Part shown: piece by piece, positions 14,001-29,000 of the stretch
How positions within the stretch are numbered: position 1 is the stretch's first letter
How the letters are laid out: each line of letters begins with the position of its first letter
Source of the DNA: Acanthopleura granulata
Taxonomy: Eukaryota; Mollusca; Polyplacophora; Chitonida; Chitonidae
Assembly: GCA_016165875.1 (NCBI GenBank)
Contig: JABBOT010000008.1
Coordinates: forward strand, 1,853,716-1,917,715
Direction: 5' to 3'
DNA length: 64,000 nt
Notes under the pieces: model-generated
The model's database searches: none
Seen by the model: the letters and a program-made list of their open reading frames with translations, nothing else
Told to the model about the DNA's origin: nothing
Program-made: the position numbers and the translations under genes

Positions 14001-17000
14001 TGTAATGAAAGCTTATTTGAGAGTACAGTCAGTGGTAAAATCTTCTCTGAGAGTACAATCAGTGGTGAAAGCTTGTTTGAGAGTACAGTCAGTGGTGAAA
14101 GCTTGTTTGAGAGAACAGCCAGTGGTGAAAGCTTGTTTGAAACTGCAGTCAGTGACGAAAGGTTCTCTGCGAACAGAGCCAGAGGTCAAAGCTTGAGAGT
14201 ACAGCCAGTGGTGAAAGCACAGTCAGTGGTGAAAACTTCTCTGAGTATACAGTCAGTGGTGAAAGCTTGTTCGAGAGAGCAGCCAGTGGTGAGAGCTTGT
14301 TTGAGAGTAGAGTCTTTGGTGAAAGCTTGTTTGAGAGTACAGTCTGTGATGAAAGCTTCTCTGAGAGTACAGCCAGTGGCGAAAGCTTCTCTGGGAGTAC
14401 AGCCAGTGGTGAGAGCTTGTTTGACAGGACAGTCTGTCGTGAAAGCTTCTCTGAGAGTACAGCCAGTGGTGAAAGCTTCTCTGGGAGTACAGTCAGTGCT
14501 AAAAGCTTGCGTGAGAGTACAGCCATTGATGAAGGCTTGTCTGTAAACAGAAGGATCGTCGGTAGATAACTGTATATAGAAGCAGCAGCAACATGGTGGG
14601 TGATCCCAGGAAACCGTTAAAGCAATGTTGACCTGATTTTATTATGGTCCTTTACTACTGATAGCAAATGTAGTATTTTATTTCTGCAAAGGGTATTCAA
14701 ATACTGATTGGTTTTTGAAGAGACCAGTTGTCTCTGACAGAACTAAGTTTTTCCAATTCCTGAACGGAGCAAAAGTTTTCTTCGGCTGGGTTTCGTGACA
14801 TCTAAGCCCAGGTGCTTACGTCCTTCACAGGTTAAACGAACTCAAACGAGAGAGTTAAGTGTGATCGGCACAAATGAAGCTGTTGGCGGTTCGTAGTGGA
14901 CAGGTCATTTACATCAGAACGACCTGATTCTCAGTGTGAAAACATTGTCTGAACAGCCATTTACATCTGGGCGGAATCCCGCTATCAAAATACCACATCG
15001 AAAGATCAGTTAATGAGTGCGTTCGACCCGGCACGCATTCCCATCGTCAATCTCTATTTAGCAGTGATAAGAGTCCATCGAGACAGTGCCACTGGTATAA
15101 GATAATACCAAACACGACCGTAACACTGGTCTCCGCCCTCCCATACCAGCTAACTGGGACATGTGTTACATGATTTGCTCTGGTAGACAACGTCCTCCAT
15201 ACTTGTTTCGTGGAGACTTTTAGGTCTTCCTTTAAAGCCCATTTACATCCCATTCTCGGGTGAAGCCTCAAGATTGACCAGAATAGTCCCAGTTTAACTG
15301 CTTTCTAACAAAGCTGTCCGCAAACGAGACTTAGACTTGTTTTGTAGGTAAAGGGCTCCGAGTCCAAAACTATCAAGTTCTTTATTAAACATATAAGTAG
15401 TTGAAAGGGGTCTTTGAGAGCCTTGGTTCGGCCGAGACATGCAGTACTGGGTTGGGAAGATGACAGAGACGTATGGAATATTGCCTCTTCAACGTGTAAT
15501 CAGTCGACATTAAATACATCGCAAACAACCCCACACGGCTTTCAATGGCATATTCGGTTTGAATCTGTAATAGGATTTAGATTTACATCTTTTGGATCAA
15601 TTCTATACGTAAGGACTTCTGACTTTGGAACTATCTAGGAACAATCTGGTTTTCTTAAATGCGAACCACGACATGGTTAACACAAACGCGAAAGCTCGAA
15701 CTTTAGTCCTGGAATTGATATATTCGCATCTATTCAGGCACAAACACAATCTCAAAACATTAGCATTTCAGTACAAATTTAATTTAATTACAAATTTCGT
15801 CAAGCATAAGTAATGCATAAGTTTGCTGTTTTTTACTTTGAAATGTATAAATTTGTCTTTGCAGTGCCTGCAATACATGACTTGGGCGAAAAAGAGATCT
15901 TTACATTCGGCTGATCAATGTATTTTTTCTTGCTCCAAAGCCATGTAGCACAACATTACATTGCACTTGATTAAACTGTTTTCAGATAATAGATTTCATT
16001 CCTGTATTGGACATGTTGTATTCTTTGTGTTTGAACAACTTGCCTGACATTTCCTCCGGTGTTTCGAATATGCTTGTCAATGATTGATTAGTCAAGTTCG
16101 GATAAAACAAGAAGATTTCCCGAGGTATTTATCCATTAAACGTCGAATGCCTAAAGATTTAGAAAACAATAAACGGGCTTCTCGTACAGGTACCCGTGAA
16201 AGTAAGGTTGAAAGCACTAATGTAAATTATAAAAATTCATTTATGTGAAAATTTTTCAGGCATAAAAATGAACAACTAGAATTCGTTTTTCGCAATGCGT
16301 TTCCTTCGTCGAAAGACACCTGGCTTGTCTGCCAGCTGTAGGCAGCTTCCGGGCTACGTTAAACGTAAGCAAAAGATAAGGCATTTCCTGAAACACCCAA
16401 CTTTTAGTGCTTCCGACACATGGCGATCATAAACTGTAAATACGATATTCAGTGAGTGACACTCAAACGCGGCCCATCAATTCGGTGAAATTAAAAGCTA
16501 TAAACCTCCAGGCACACACAGTGGTGACATCAAAACATGTCAGGAGTAAATATCCTTGTTTTATCAAACTATGCCATGGGCGATGACCAGAAAATTACAA
16601 TACCAAGTTTTTTATGCTGATAACTAACTGCCTCTCTTCGTCGCAGATGTTTACACCGCAATATGGTTGAAATGCTGCTGATGTGGTGATAAACCCCAAT
16701 CGTTTGTTCGTACGTTCAGTCTGAGCCACTTATATTGCTTGTGTAAAAATCAAACACAAATTGTTACAGTTGATGATTCATTAGTTTCATGCAATGTACA
16801 TCGTATGCTAAGGTGCATACTATCTCGTAATAACACTGGTTGCAGTACTCGTACATTTACTGATTCCTCTAGCTCTCCCTGGCTGCATCCAATTGATTTC
16901 CATGGATAGGATCAAGTCATAAGGTATAAATTGCATTTCGCTGTGTTTCTGGATAGCTTCCGTGTTTTTTGAACGACATAAGATGGCATAGGGTGAATTC

Positions 17001-20000
17001 TTTCATAGGTTTTCAGAGGCAAAACACCGAAAAGGCCACAAGCTCTAAATTATTCACCCCTGCTATCTGTTCAGTCCTTTAACAATAACCTGTATCACGT
17101 TAGTCTGATTCCATGACCTCACAATGAAACTGGTTGATACCGTTATCTTTCAGACGCCCAATGACATTCACAATTCTGGTGATATTATCCAGATATTTGA
17201 AATCGGGATTTAACGACCAGAATCCTCGCTCGTTTAATCGTCTTGGCGAAAAGTAACACCATAAAGGCTGCCCAAAACGATCCGAGCCGGCCTACAGGTA
17301 GTTGGGTGTCGGTTTTACAAGGGACAACAACTGGAAACCCCAAGATCAATAGACTGAATTCAGACGCGGACTCTGCACGATCCCACCAGGGTTAGGCTGC
17401 TGTATATAGCGGGAGTCGATGTGAGGGTTAGGTGTGAAATTTTTGTCAGGCGAAATCACGCTTTGGCATGAGATTTGCAGGGCGTTAGATGAACTTGTGT
17501 TCATGTGTCCATCAGAGCATTCAGGCTGAGAAGTGAGATGTCGCACTACCTGAATTGCATGCCATGGGAATGCATTCTCGTTCTAGGTATGTGATTCTTG
17601 AAATCAAGGTGCCGTGTATACACCATATTTCCAGATCTCTATTCTTTCTGGTTGTATTGCTGTAACAATCCTTGATCCCCTCTACACCATATATAGTCGA
17701 CAAACAAGCAACATGGCTGTCTGAGCTGACGATTTACAGACATGTTAGGGTTGGAACACAAACACAGCAGTTGTGCGATCGACGGAATACTGTAATCCTT
17801 CGAGAGAGCCTTAAATTACAATTATGACTTTTGGTTATAGAGTATTGTATATACAGACGTACACGTACTAGAAAACCGAATACACAACGCGTTGTGGAAA
17901 ATGAATCTTCAGACAAATGAAAGACGAATTGAATAAATTGCATGAATAAACACTGATGAATTACTCTTTCTGTGTTTGCGGTAAAAGAGAATTGGCTATA
18001 GCGAAATGAATCCACGTGACTCTGCAAACCGTATCCTCTTTTATAAAGAGATCCATACATCTCACAGTACATAAAATCACATTAGATACATTGCTCAATG
18101 AATACACGCCAATATTATGGTATAACTACGTTAATGTCTTCTTACGTATCCTATAATTTTCCATTTATTGTATTAGGCTCATATCCGTATTTCGTGCCCT
18201 GTTCAATTGTTTGTTTATAACAAAATCATATTGCCTCTGTCACAGACAGATGAATGGGTGGATGAATGAGATGAAGTGTGGTGTTTTATTTCGACTAAAT
18301 CCTACCAAACCATCGAACTGCAACCCGGCGGAAAAAGCGTAAGGGGAGATAATGCAGATGGGTTTATAACAAAATTAGGCTGAGAATAACGTACGGCTAT
18401 TGAATGTTTGAATAAGCGAGGGGATATTTCTTATGGCATCTATTGATATTTGGCAACGTCGTTTAGAATACGCTGCCGTAAACTCTCGTTTTCATTTGCC
18501 GGAATAATTCCAACGTCAATAGTAATTACATTGCCAAAAGCAGAGATCATTCGTGTGCTTTAGGAAAGAGAAAATAAATAAAAGGCTTAGAGCAAAAACG
18601 TTTTCAGCGCAGATGCTGTATCGGCCAACTGGAGTACAAGGAAGCTTAGGACTAAACTGTTGAATTAAACTATTCCAGAGGCTTTGCAATCCCCGTGCCT
18701 AGTCTATTAAAGCTGAAGATTTTTTCATTTGTCAGTGCATTACTCAGGTTAACTGATTACCGTGCAGAGTACATAACGTTACAAAGTGCAATTTTATAGG
18801 TGTGTCTCTTTTTTGAAATAGAGTTTAATTGGCGTCCTAGATGAAAGTTAAGCTCTGTTTGCCTTTTGGGACATGTATCCCTTTCTCTTGAAAAGACTTA
18901 ATGCCCCACAATGCATAACTTTGTTATCCTCGTATCTAATGATATTACACTAACGACTACCTTAATCCGCGACGCCAGATGGATCAGTGACGGTTGTTAT
19001 ATTGGCTCACATATGTAATTTGGTTTGTAATACACAGGTTAAAATACTCCCACCTTTGATGCCATCGATAACAAACCAGTAATTTACCAGGCAATGGTGT
19101 AATATTTCACCCCCAAATGAGAAAATAGGGCATAAAATCTGGCCTCTTCTCTGTCACTAAATATAAACGGTTAACTAATCGGAAGAAGATCACAAGCCCT
19201 TGTATAGTAAGTTTTGCCTCCGGGAAATTTATGGCTTTGAAGCCTCATTACGAATGAAAATAAGTGGCAATTAAGTATCAGGAATGGTCCTTGTCTAGTT
19301 TGTCTATACTCAGATGTTGAAGGGAAGTGTATGCCCCATCGGAATGCCTCCTACATAATGATCAATATCAAAGGCAGGCCAGTTCAGGAAAAAGAATATC
19401 ATTTTGCCCGTAACTCCAGATCATTCAACTCTCTAAGGGCTTCCGCTTGCAAACAAAATGTTACTTTTTCAATTAAAACGCCATGGCTCTTTAACCTCTG
19501 GATTGTTGTCAGGAAATAGGAAACATGGTGCGTTTTCTGCATGGCAAGTCCGATTCAGGTTTTCACGTCTTGTTGTATCGACTGGCTTCAGGCCATTGGC
19601 TTAGGCCCCTAATGGCACTACGTGAACCGTGTTCTAATGTTCTGTCTACTTTTCCGGGTTGAAGACAGCGCATTCATTGCCTTAGGGATGACGATTTTCA
19701 TATGAATTATTCTGAAACCAGGCAGGCCCCGTGGATTTCTCGAGCGATCGCTTGACTTTTGCTTGAAGGTCGACTATTTCTCGTCCTATACGGCAGTAGT
19801 ACAAAAAATATCAATTTACCAAATGCATTTGGGGATATCGGAAGATTTTGGTATACGAAATGTTTTAAAATCTATCAAATTTTTATAACGTGCTTTGATC
19901 CTGGGGTAAAAAATTCCATCGAAAACGGAAAGACAATTTCATTCCTTAACCGATTTCCTTGTCTTGTAAAGGAAGCCAAGAATTGGGTTCAAGGTTTGCA

Positions 20001-23000
20001 GGAATAACGATGAGAACTGCATAAGATTTTCTCACAGACCTTTGAGGAACCCCTGATTATTAATGAAGATTGACATCATAGGATGACCTTACTTAAAATA
20101 GGTTGTGATAAATCCTACAGCCATCTGATAATCATCAGTCATCTAAAATCAGATAAAACGAGTCTCGTGCAAATAGTGCGGTCTAAAGTGGCATTTGTAT
20201 AATTGTTACTTGACATCGTGTAACATCTAAAGTAAAAGGTCATTTGTTTCAAAGCGAAACTGTACATCCAAATGTATGTCCATCGCGAGATATCTGTATA
20301 TGGGCATATCTCCGTATATGGGCGAATGTCAAGTGAAAATAAAAAGCCATAGGGGATTTCGTTTTCTAACGTGTTATGCTCATTTGTCTGTTATTCTCAG
20401 CTTTGTCCGATTTACGCTTAGCGGTTCACTGAAATAAGTTTATGAAATTGAAAACTTTGAAATTACTGCTTAATAAATCCATGTATTTATACAACACATG
20501 ATCGGCTGCTATATGCCTACGATTTTATAAACAGTAAGCCGGCATATTAAGTACCGTACTTCCTGCAAATGATAACCTAGTATTGTGGAGTCGGGATTAC
20601 GTGTTTCGTATTACACATTTAAGTTGTGCTCACATGAATAGAATTTGCTAACTGGTAAAATGATACAACAATATATATGCCTGTTCTGGAACTTGTAACA
20701 TAATGCATGATTCACAATTAACATCTATAATGCAGAGCAAAACGGTCAGAAGTTTCAAAATTTCACTATATTTTAAATGTTAAATATCTAGCACGTTAGA
20801 ATGTGTTGACCTATCATAATGAATGCTTTCGCTCCTCCGCTACTGCTAAAATGTTGGATTTGACATTATTAAAGTTATATTATTTCATTTTCAAAAGGTA
20901 ACTACAGAGTGTGTTTTTCCATGACGTAATATTATTATACAAATCAGAGAAGAAATGGATTTTTTTTTGAAAGATTGAAAAATGTTAGTGAATGTTTATG
21001 TGTATTTTCAGATAATATAAACAATTTGACTGAACTCTGATATGTACCCCTATGTACCTTTGTTTCTTTGCCGGCCAGCCGTGAAACATGTTTTAATTTG
21101 CAGAACACACTGTCTACTCCTTTATTTGTTACCAATCGAGAGAAGGCGTGTGGGAATGGTTCACTGTGTGATGCTCCTAGCCTGACAAAAACCTGGTCAC
21201 CCACATACCTATGGGTTACATTGAAATGTGATGATGAGGCTTATGTTTATCGACCCAGACATCATCGGGAGTCGTAACTACCTATTAAAGGTGGTATATG
21301 ATCACAACCTTTTGACATAAATGAGAAAGTGTCAGCTATTACTACCCTCCGGCCAACTATATATTCACAGCTGCCAGCCTGTATGCGCCCACTACTGTAT
21401 CAAGCAGTGAGAAGCCAATGTCTTAACTTGACGACGTGTGCAACAATGGCAGCCATTACCATAAACGCATCAATAGTAAAGAAAACAATGTTCTCTTTGT
21501 GACGCTGCGGACCTTAGAGTCGTGTCAGTAGGCGAAGGTTGACACGATAGCAGCTTAATCTAAGTGCCAAATCCAACATTCTTATACCATTCCAAAAGCG
21601 TGAAAGATCGTTTAAGTTTGGATCACAAGAGCCACATTCAAAACAACCTACAGCACCAGTTGCTCGGGTTTTACGCCCTAAGCAGTTATCCTTTAAGATG
21701 AGACCACGACATGTCGTGTTCCATTCGTCCCCAGGTGGACATTGGAGAGCCTCGAGGTCACTAAAGACACACTTCCTTCCTCTCACAGTTAGCATCACTG
21801 CCACCAATGCGGCCGTTTGAGATAGGCCTAGTGTCCTACCGCGACCCTAGGCACCTCGGTAACATTGAGCTGTCACAACATGTCTTCTAATGGACATTGA
21901 ATTTTGAAACCAGTTGAGATCAGATGGACGATTTGAGCCTCGCGCAATTCTAAATCACAGAAGATCCAGTGGACAAAAATGTGGCTTTTCGTGTAGCAGG
22001 TACTGAATTCACAGCCGTGTCAGTTGTAGAAACTTAAAAACCTCACCATCACTTAGGTTTAGGTATTAGAAGTTGAAAGTTTCTCGCAGTTGTCGGGCGA
22101 TAACGTTTACTGTGTAGCAAAATGGCAAAATGTGCTAGAAATGTTTGCAAAGCAATTGCCTGGCCCTAGTATGCTATGTCGAGATTACATAGTTTATGCT
22201 GAAATATACAATCATGGTTAAAATAGGCAAAATTACAATATTTGTTCTGATTGTTCAAAAACGAGAACGTTATTGTTTTATGTTACCTAATTTATTTACT
22301 GGCAACAATGCTTTTTTGTTTATTCTCAAAGGTCCTATGTATTCCTGAGCAAAATCCGTGAGAGACTAACATGAAGTACAACTACACGGAAATCAGCGAC
22401 AGCAACACCATCGTCTGGATACCCGGACTCCTTAATACACCTAAATAGGTCAAAAAGCTCCTCATAAAATATTTTTAGAAATAAGATTAGTTGAATCTTC
22501 AAGTGTGAAATTCATGAAAAAGGGAGAAGACATATCGCAAACATCACAGTATGTATGCAATTCAGATGCCTGGCGCTGCATTGTTTTTATATGAGCCATG
22601 AATGTGATATTTGTCTACCATAATGATCACATGAGAAGCGTCTCGGCCTTAATGGTGCTTTCGTTCTGCATAGATTAAAATGTCTGGTTTACGTCTATAT
22701 CGTCTCCTCTCATGAGTTTAAATCATACGTCCACATCATGACGTATTAGACGTATCCTGCGTCTTGACGATCAGAACTATCGGATGTGTTGATAATCAGC
22801 ACAATCGCGTGTCTTAACAATCGCAAGTCTTGACGTTCAGAACCATCGTATGTCTTGACTATCAGAATTATCGTACGTCTTGATGACCAGATCTACCGTA
22901 TGCCTTGACAGTCAGAGTTGTCGCAAGGGAAACTTTTGTGTTGTGTCCAAAATACAGCTGTAGCCACTGTGGAAAATCCAATGACAAAAATATGGCAATG

Positions 23001-26000
23001 CACGGTTTTTGAAATAGACAGAGACCAAGAAAACAACGAGAGACTGTGATTATATAGCGTGCGTCATTTATACTTTATCGGAAGCTATTTTGTTGCTAAG
23101 TGACTCGAAGAATTTTGTTCTAAGTAGAAAATTTGCTCACGGCAATTTTCTTTGCGCACCAGTGAATAATCTATGAGTGGGGGTAGACACTAAGTAATAC
23201 AGCCGGTGTTATTCCGTTTTAGCACGTACTTCCTCGACGGATTATGCCTAGCGCGACAGAAAACAACAAGCCTTGGCACACTCGTTAATAAAAGTATTAA
23301 TATTTTCATTTCCGCTTCATGATTTTCAGCTCTGTGTTTTTCTTCTCGCTTTTTTTTTCTAATAGTCGTGCACCGGGGAAGCATGTGGCCACAGTTCGCC
23401 CACGTAGTCTGGTCGGACTTAAATAATCATCAGAGATTTGCTGCGCCTAGGGATAGCACATAGCTCCCTAGCCTGGAATTACAAATACTGAAATGTATTG
23501 TACTTGTATTAAACTTCCCCACTTGTGTTTCCTCGGACACTGATGCCCAAGCGTTTATCAAAAACTTTATGTGGCACTGCCGTAAGCTGGAGAATTGGCA
23601 CTTCTGATGAATGGTTAACGGAAAGCCTCTCCTACCATATAATCGTGATTATCTTAAGTAAAATTCTGCCAATGCGCGTGCTTTTAACCGAAAGCATCTG
23701 TAATTGTTCACCTTGCGCACGATCCCTTGAACCACAACAGGTTAAAGTCAACCGTTCATAGATTTACTGTTTTTTTTGCGACTGTTTTTCCAGTTAAGAC
23801 AAAAATTCCTTTTCTGAAACAAATCGTCTTTTGGCTGAAACATGTTATAAACTGATTGTTTTGCTATGCCCCACCGTTTCATTAGCCGGAAATTCGGACG
23901 ATTTCTTTTAACTTTGTTCTTTTCTTTGAATATGTTTCCCTTGCGTTGGTTGCGTTTCTCTTGATTAAAGTAGATTGATTGTATCCATTGTTAATACCCG
24001 TCATTTGATACTTCAGACCACAGCGATGCTCATCTCCTTTTATTCCTGCACCTATCTACTGTCTCTCAACCACTGTCATTAAACGTACATGTTTACCCTT
24101 GGCAGGGACATTAACCATGTGCTTTGAGTTCACTGATGGATAAGTTTGGGAAAAACTTGGTGAACACATAGAAATAACATGTCACTAACCTTACGTGGTG
24201 GTTTTAAAGGCTTAAAATATTGACATAACCACATCGTAGATACGAATAAAAACGGACAAGGAGTTCAGCCAGCCTTTAAGCCTCTGGTTAACGTACAATT
24301 TTATTTTCAAATTAATCTCTATTACATTGAACTGCCGTCTCGTTCCCGGTAGTGCTTCACGTCATTGTGACTCGAATTTGTTTCGCAGCTGTATTGTTGA
24401 ATGACATTTCCGTAATGGAGTATGTCTGGATACCACAATCATAGTCTACAATATGAATCATTCTTGTAAGATTTGTCCCACCAGGATGATTTACTCGTCA
24501 TGCTGCCGACCACGCTCTGAAACTTTTGGCCAAAAAAGTTTCCACTGTGAGTGACGTCATGTAGCTTTAAACAAAGTCCAAGGGAAAGAACGTACCGAAC
24601 TAAGCCATGAAAATATGCTCAGGGCAAATATGTGTTTCGCTTCTAAAGGGGATGGCAGATGACCGGCAGCATGACGCTGACGTCATTTTACTAACGTCAA
24701 ATCTTCCCTTCTCGGCTCTTTACAATAACGTCACATTAAAGACAGCACCGAGTTACAATAGAAGATGATACATTGTAACATTGTAGAAGTTGCGATGCAA
24801 TCAATTTTTGATTGAATCAATATGCGATGCCATATAATGGCTCAAGGTCCTGCTTCACACTAGCGCCACCACACGGGATTAAAAAACATGCCCACTTCAG
24901 GCAATAAAACAACTCCCCCTTCTTTAGAGTATAATATGGATGAAGATTTGCGTGAAGCCTCTTTGGACCCTGCCAACGAATCGTCAATGATCAACACCTC
25001 AAGGTTCTACTAAATCTACAAGCAATTTTCAAAGCCAATTTATCTTCGGTTGTTTTGGTGTTAAAAGATTTAATGGGCTTTAGCCTGAGTGTTTATAAAG
25101 TAGCAGATATTTGGTGCCCAGTTTTCTCAAGAAACGCAAAGGTGTCATGTTTACTTACAAAGTATTGTCAGCAAAGAATGGTTTTTGTCTACGTTTTTGG
25201 CACCACATTAATTTTTTGATGTGCTTTACAGGATAGCGCTAGCGACAAAAGAGAAAGTGTTGTAGTGTACCTTGTTATTTTCCCCTAATTTGTTTACAGA
25301 TTGCGTAAGTCCCAAGGGACTTTTTCCCCTAAAAGCGAATGACCCAGGGATTTATGTATTTTGTTTCGTCTGTAGACTCTTTCGTCTCCGCCAACGACAG
25401 CTTTTTGCAAACATAGTTGATGTATGTGAGACCTGAATGGTGGAGAATGCCTTGACACTCAAGCAAGTCCGAGATAAAAGCCACCCCCCCTCCCACTTCG
25501 CCTGGCCGAAACTCACATAGCCCTGTAATAATACCCTCAGTTGAAATTCACAGGAAGAAGCGTCTGCCTCGGAAACGCGGATTAGGGTTCAAACCTGAAC
25601 CGCTTCATGCCCAATGAAACCAGTCTGCTACAATGAGACACTATACTAATATCATCAAACTAACACACGGATTTTGTCACAAGCTGCAAATGAAACCAGC
25701 GCTTTTTGTTATCCTGCTACAAAATCTCTCTCACTGAACAGATGAATGATGATTTGAAAGAAGGCCTTGGCCAAAAGCTTCCACAGCCCATGGGCAATAA
25801 AATTTAGATGAATTCTTTGCAGGTTCTGTTCAAGTCTATTGCAAGTATGTCTTCATGGGCAAATCAGGGACTACACGCAAATGTTCTACTTATGTTCATA
25901 AATTACTAACAACTTTCGGTTAGCAATTTTTGTAACGGCCATTTCAAGTTGGAACATTAAGCTAAATATCAACCTACATATTTCCTTGTTTTTTTTTTCA

Positions 26001-29000
26001 GTTTACTTCACTTGGCCTTTATAATTTTTTTTATTTCGATATCAGAATTTAGGAGTGTTGATGTTGTTGGACAGTTTTTAAAGATTTATTTATAATGTGT
26101 TGTTGTTTTATTGACTGCAAACCATGTATTCTTGGATAAGAAGTGGGTAGGTTCATCTTACAGTTTGATGGCCAGTTAAGCATTTCATTTCCCAGAAATC
26201 AGCAAAACATGCTGTATATCATCAATAATTTGATACACTATGTCAAGTTCGCCATGGACATTAGCATTGAAAAATTGTTAGAAAAAATGCCCTTTTGGCT
26301 AATTTATACAATTGAATGTCTGGCAGTTTCAATATGTTTGCATTTATTTATCCAATGGCAGCTATACACCAAAGACGTAACGATTTTTGATAAATTATGC
26401 AGGGTAGGAACTTACTTGCTGTTGCTTGCATCACTCTAATTACCTACAGTGCGATATCCCACAACAACAGAGGGGCTAGAAGATACAGATATAAAGATAA
26501 GAACTGAATGCAAGTACAAGTAGTTAATGAACTGTCATGGGCATAATGAAAACCGCATTGCCAAGTTCCATATTGATTCGGCTAATGGTAACTAGATGCA
26601 GACGGTGTTTTCGGGGAAGCCTACTCCGGTGTCTCTCTTGACCCCATTACCGTGGATTTAGGAATGTTCGATCCATTCATGGCAACAGATGGGACTAATT
26701 AGGTGCCGAAATTGCCTGTTGCCCACCCGTAGGTGAGGTGGAAGTTATAAAGATATGGTAAAGCTGTCTGACACCTCGACAATCCCGTTCTGTAATAAGC
26801 AGTTTCTAACGTACTGTGAAAATTAGTGGTTTGATCGAAGACTAGATTAATGAATGGACTGTAGCAACCCCTTCACCATAACAGATTCTTACTAAACATT
26901 GATTGGTTAAGACTCTGTTGCATGAAACGTTTCGTACTTTACCTGATGCATTGCATTCTGAAGTCTGGCGATTGCGGTTGTTTCAAATTTAGGCTGCCAG
27001 TCCGTGCTAAGCGATTACTATTGTTTTAACACGCAAATGTATTATTTAATGGTCGCACTATTCTCTCCTTCTTGCAGTGTGTGACACAATGTTTAAAACA
27101 CGACACCGCTTCTTACTGATGGTGTTTGCAGTTTCACACCACAGACTGCTGTACCAAACATCCAATATTCCTTCTAAAGTACATAAATCTATTTTAAAAC
27201 TTTGACAGATCGACATATGCGATATCATCGATAGTTTTATGCTCGAGACGGGAGTTTCTCAGAGACTGTTACAAATATCTGTTTGCTTCACTATTTTTCA
27301 TGAGAAAGAGCACATCCGTTTATAAACACGATGTTTGACCATTTCATACCAGAGGAAGGCGATATGTATTCACGCCATTTGTAGAAAAATGCTAGTTTTC
27401 CATTTTTTTGGCCCAGTCTCTTCCGCAGTCTGTACGAACAGAGCTAACTGGGCTTGCTTATGGTTGATTAGGGTTGTTCTTTTAATACTGCCTTACAGTA
27501 ACATTTCGCTTTATCACTACCATATTCTGGTTTTCTTTTGACTTCCACGTATTTTTACCTCACTGTTAGGGCGTCTTTTTCAGATGAATAGTTTACTTTA
27601 GTTACCCTTATGCTGCTGGTGAAGAAAAAAAAAACAAAGAAAAAAACTTGCATCCACAATGCAGTATAAAACAACAGTGTTATTCTTTTAAATCTATGAT
27701 GGGTGTAAACACGACACATAAGAGAGAGAAATAAAAAATATCAGGGCAGATCTGGTACACGCATGTTCCATCTATGTACGTGACGCAAGTAAAACAGAGA
27801 GATCATTTGCCACCGCTAAGCTGTCTTCTTTTTCTCCCATGTACTTCTTCAAATCGCGTGCCACAAAGTTTCCAGCGATGGTACGACGTTATCCACGCCG
27901 GTCCATGTCTTAAATCTCAATTAGAGTGAGGGCGTCCGATGGTCCGGAACCGTGGGGGGTAGCTTGGATCGTTACAGATACCTGCTAACTCACAGTCAGT
28001 CTGCTCAGGCCAAAGCTGATGTTTCGCTTGAAGACATCTGCCGTTCTCACGGTGGCTCTTACAAAACTAATCGGATTTTTGCTGTACAAGACTCTCAGTA
28101 GTATAACGTTACAAGGACCCGTAAGCTCCCTCTTGAAAGGCGAGGATCACTTTGGTTTGTAGATAGACTCATAAGTACGAAGTTTCCTACAATGGTGTGT
28201 CGGCAAGACATTACGAATGTCGGCCATTTCTTCATAAAGGAATGAAGACCACAATCCTCATTTTAACTAAATTTTAACTTGTAGTGCAGTTTTTGGTTCA
28301 ATTCAATGTAGAATATAGCCGAATTATAAAGGAAATCCGTTTTGTACTAAAGCAGTGCAACCCTCTGTGAAAAATGAAAACACTGTATCCATGTTTTAGG
28401 TAACGATAAATGTATCCTCCAGTTTATGCCGCTGAATGGGTTTTAATGTTTTTGTAGATTGCACTTTCAGAGTCTGTTTTCTTAAATGTTAATGTTTACA
28501 AAAAGTAAGGTCAACGTCATATAGCCGGAACAAAGAAGTGATTCAGCATTTTTTGGACAGCAAACCACACTAAACCAGCGTATTGTAAGCACTACTCACT
28601 CATTTCTTGACCCAAAAAACCCTTTCGAAACAACTAAATCATGCATCAGTTTCCAAAATCATAATCTTTAATGTTCAGGTCATCACTATTTAAAATCAAC
28701 ACAATGCTCAGGTTTCTTTTTTACCACCTAGGAAAAGATTGTAAAATCCCCAGGCAGTGCGTACGCATTGATTTGGGCAAAAGGCAAGGGCAGAGATTGT
28801 GAAAAGGTCAGCATCAATGACGAAGCCGAAAAGAAGTGTTTTCCTTGGTATGGAATTAGGTATTTCAGGACTTTCTTTTTCTATAGATCGCCGTCAAAGT
28901 AACCATCCTGACTAAGTGGAATGTAGTCCAAATGTACGAGGTAGGTTAGACCTACAGATAGCAGAAGATACGCTGGGAATTCCAGATCCGGGGCTCGCAT

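Noticed and set aside
22761..22925. Regular short repeats that might suggest a CRISPR array
   Set aside because: The units are contiguous with no unique spacers, and the window is eukaryotic.
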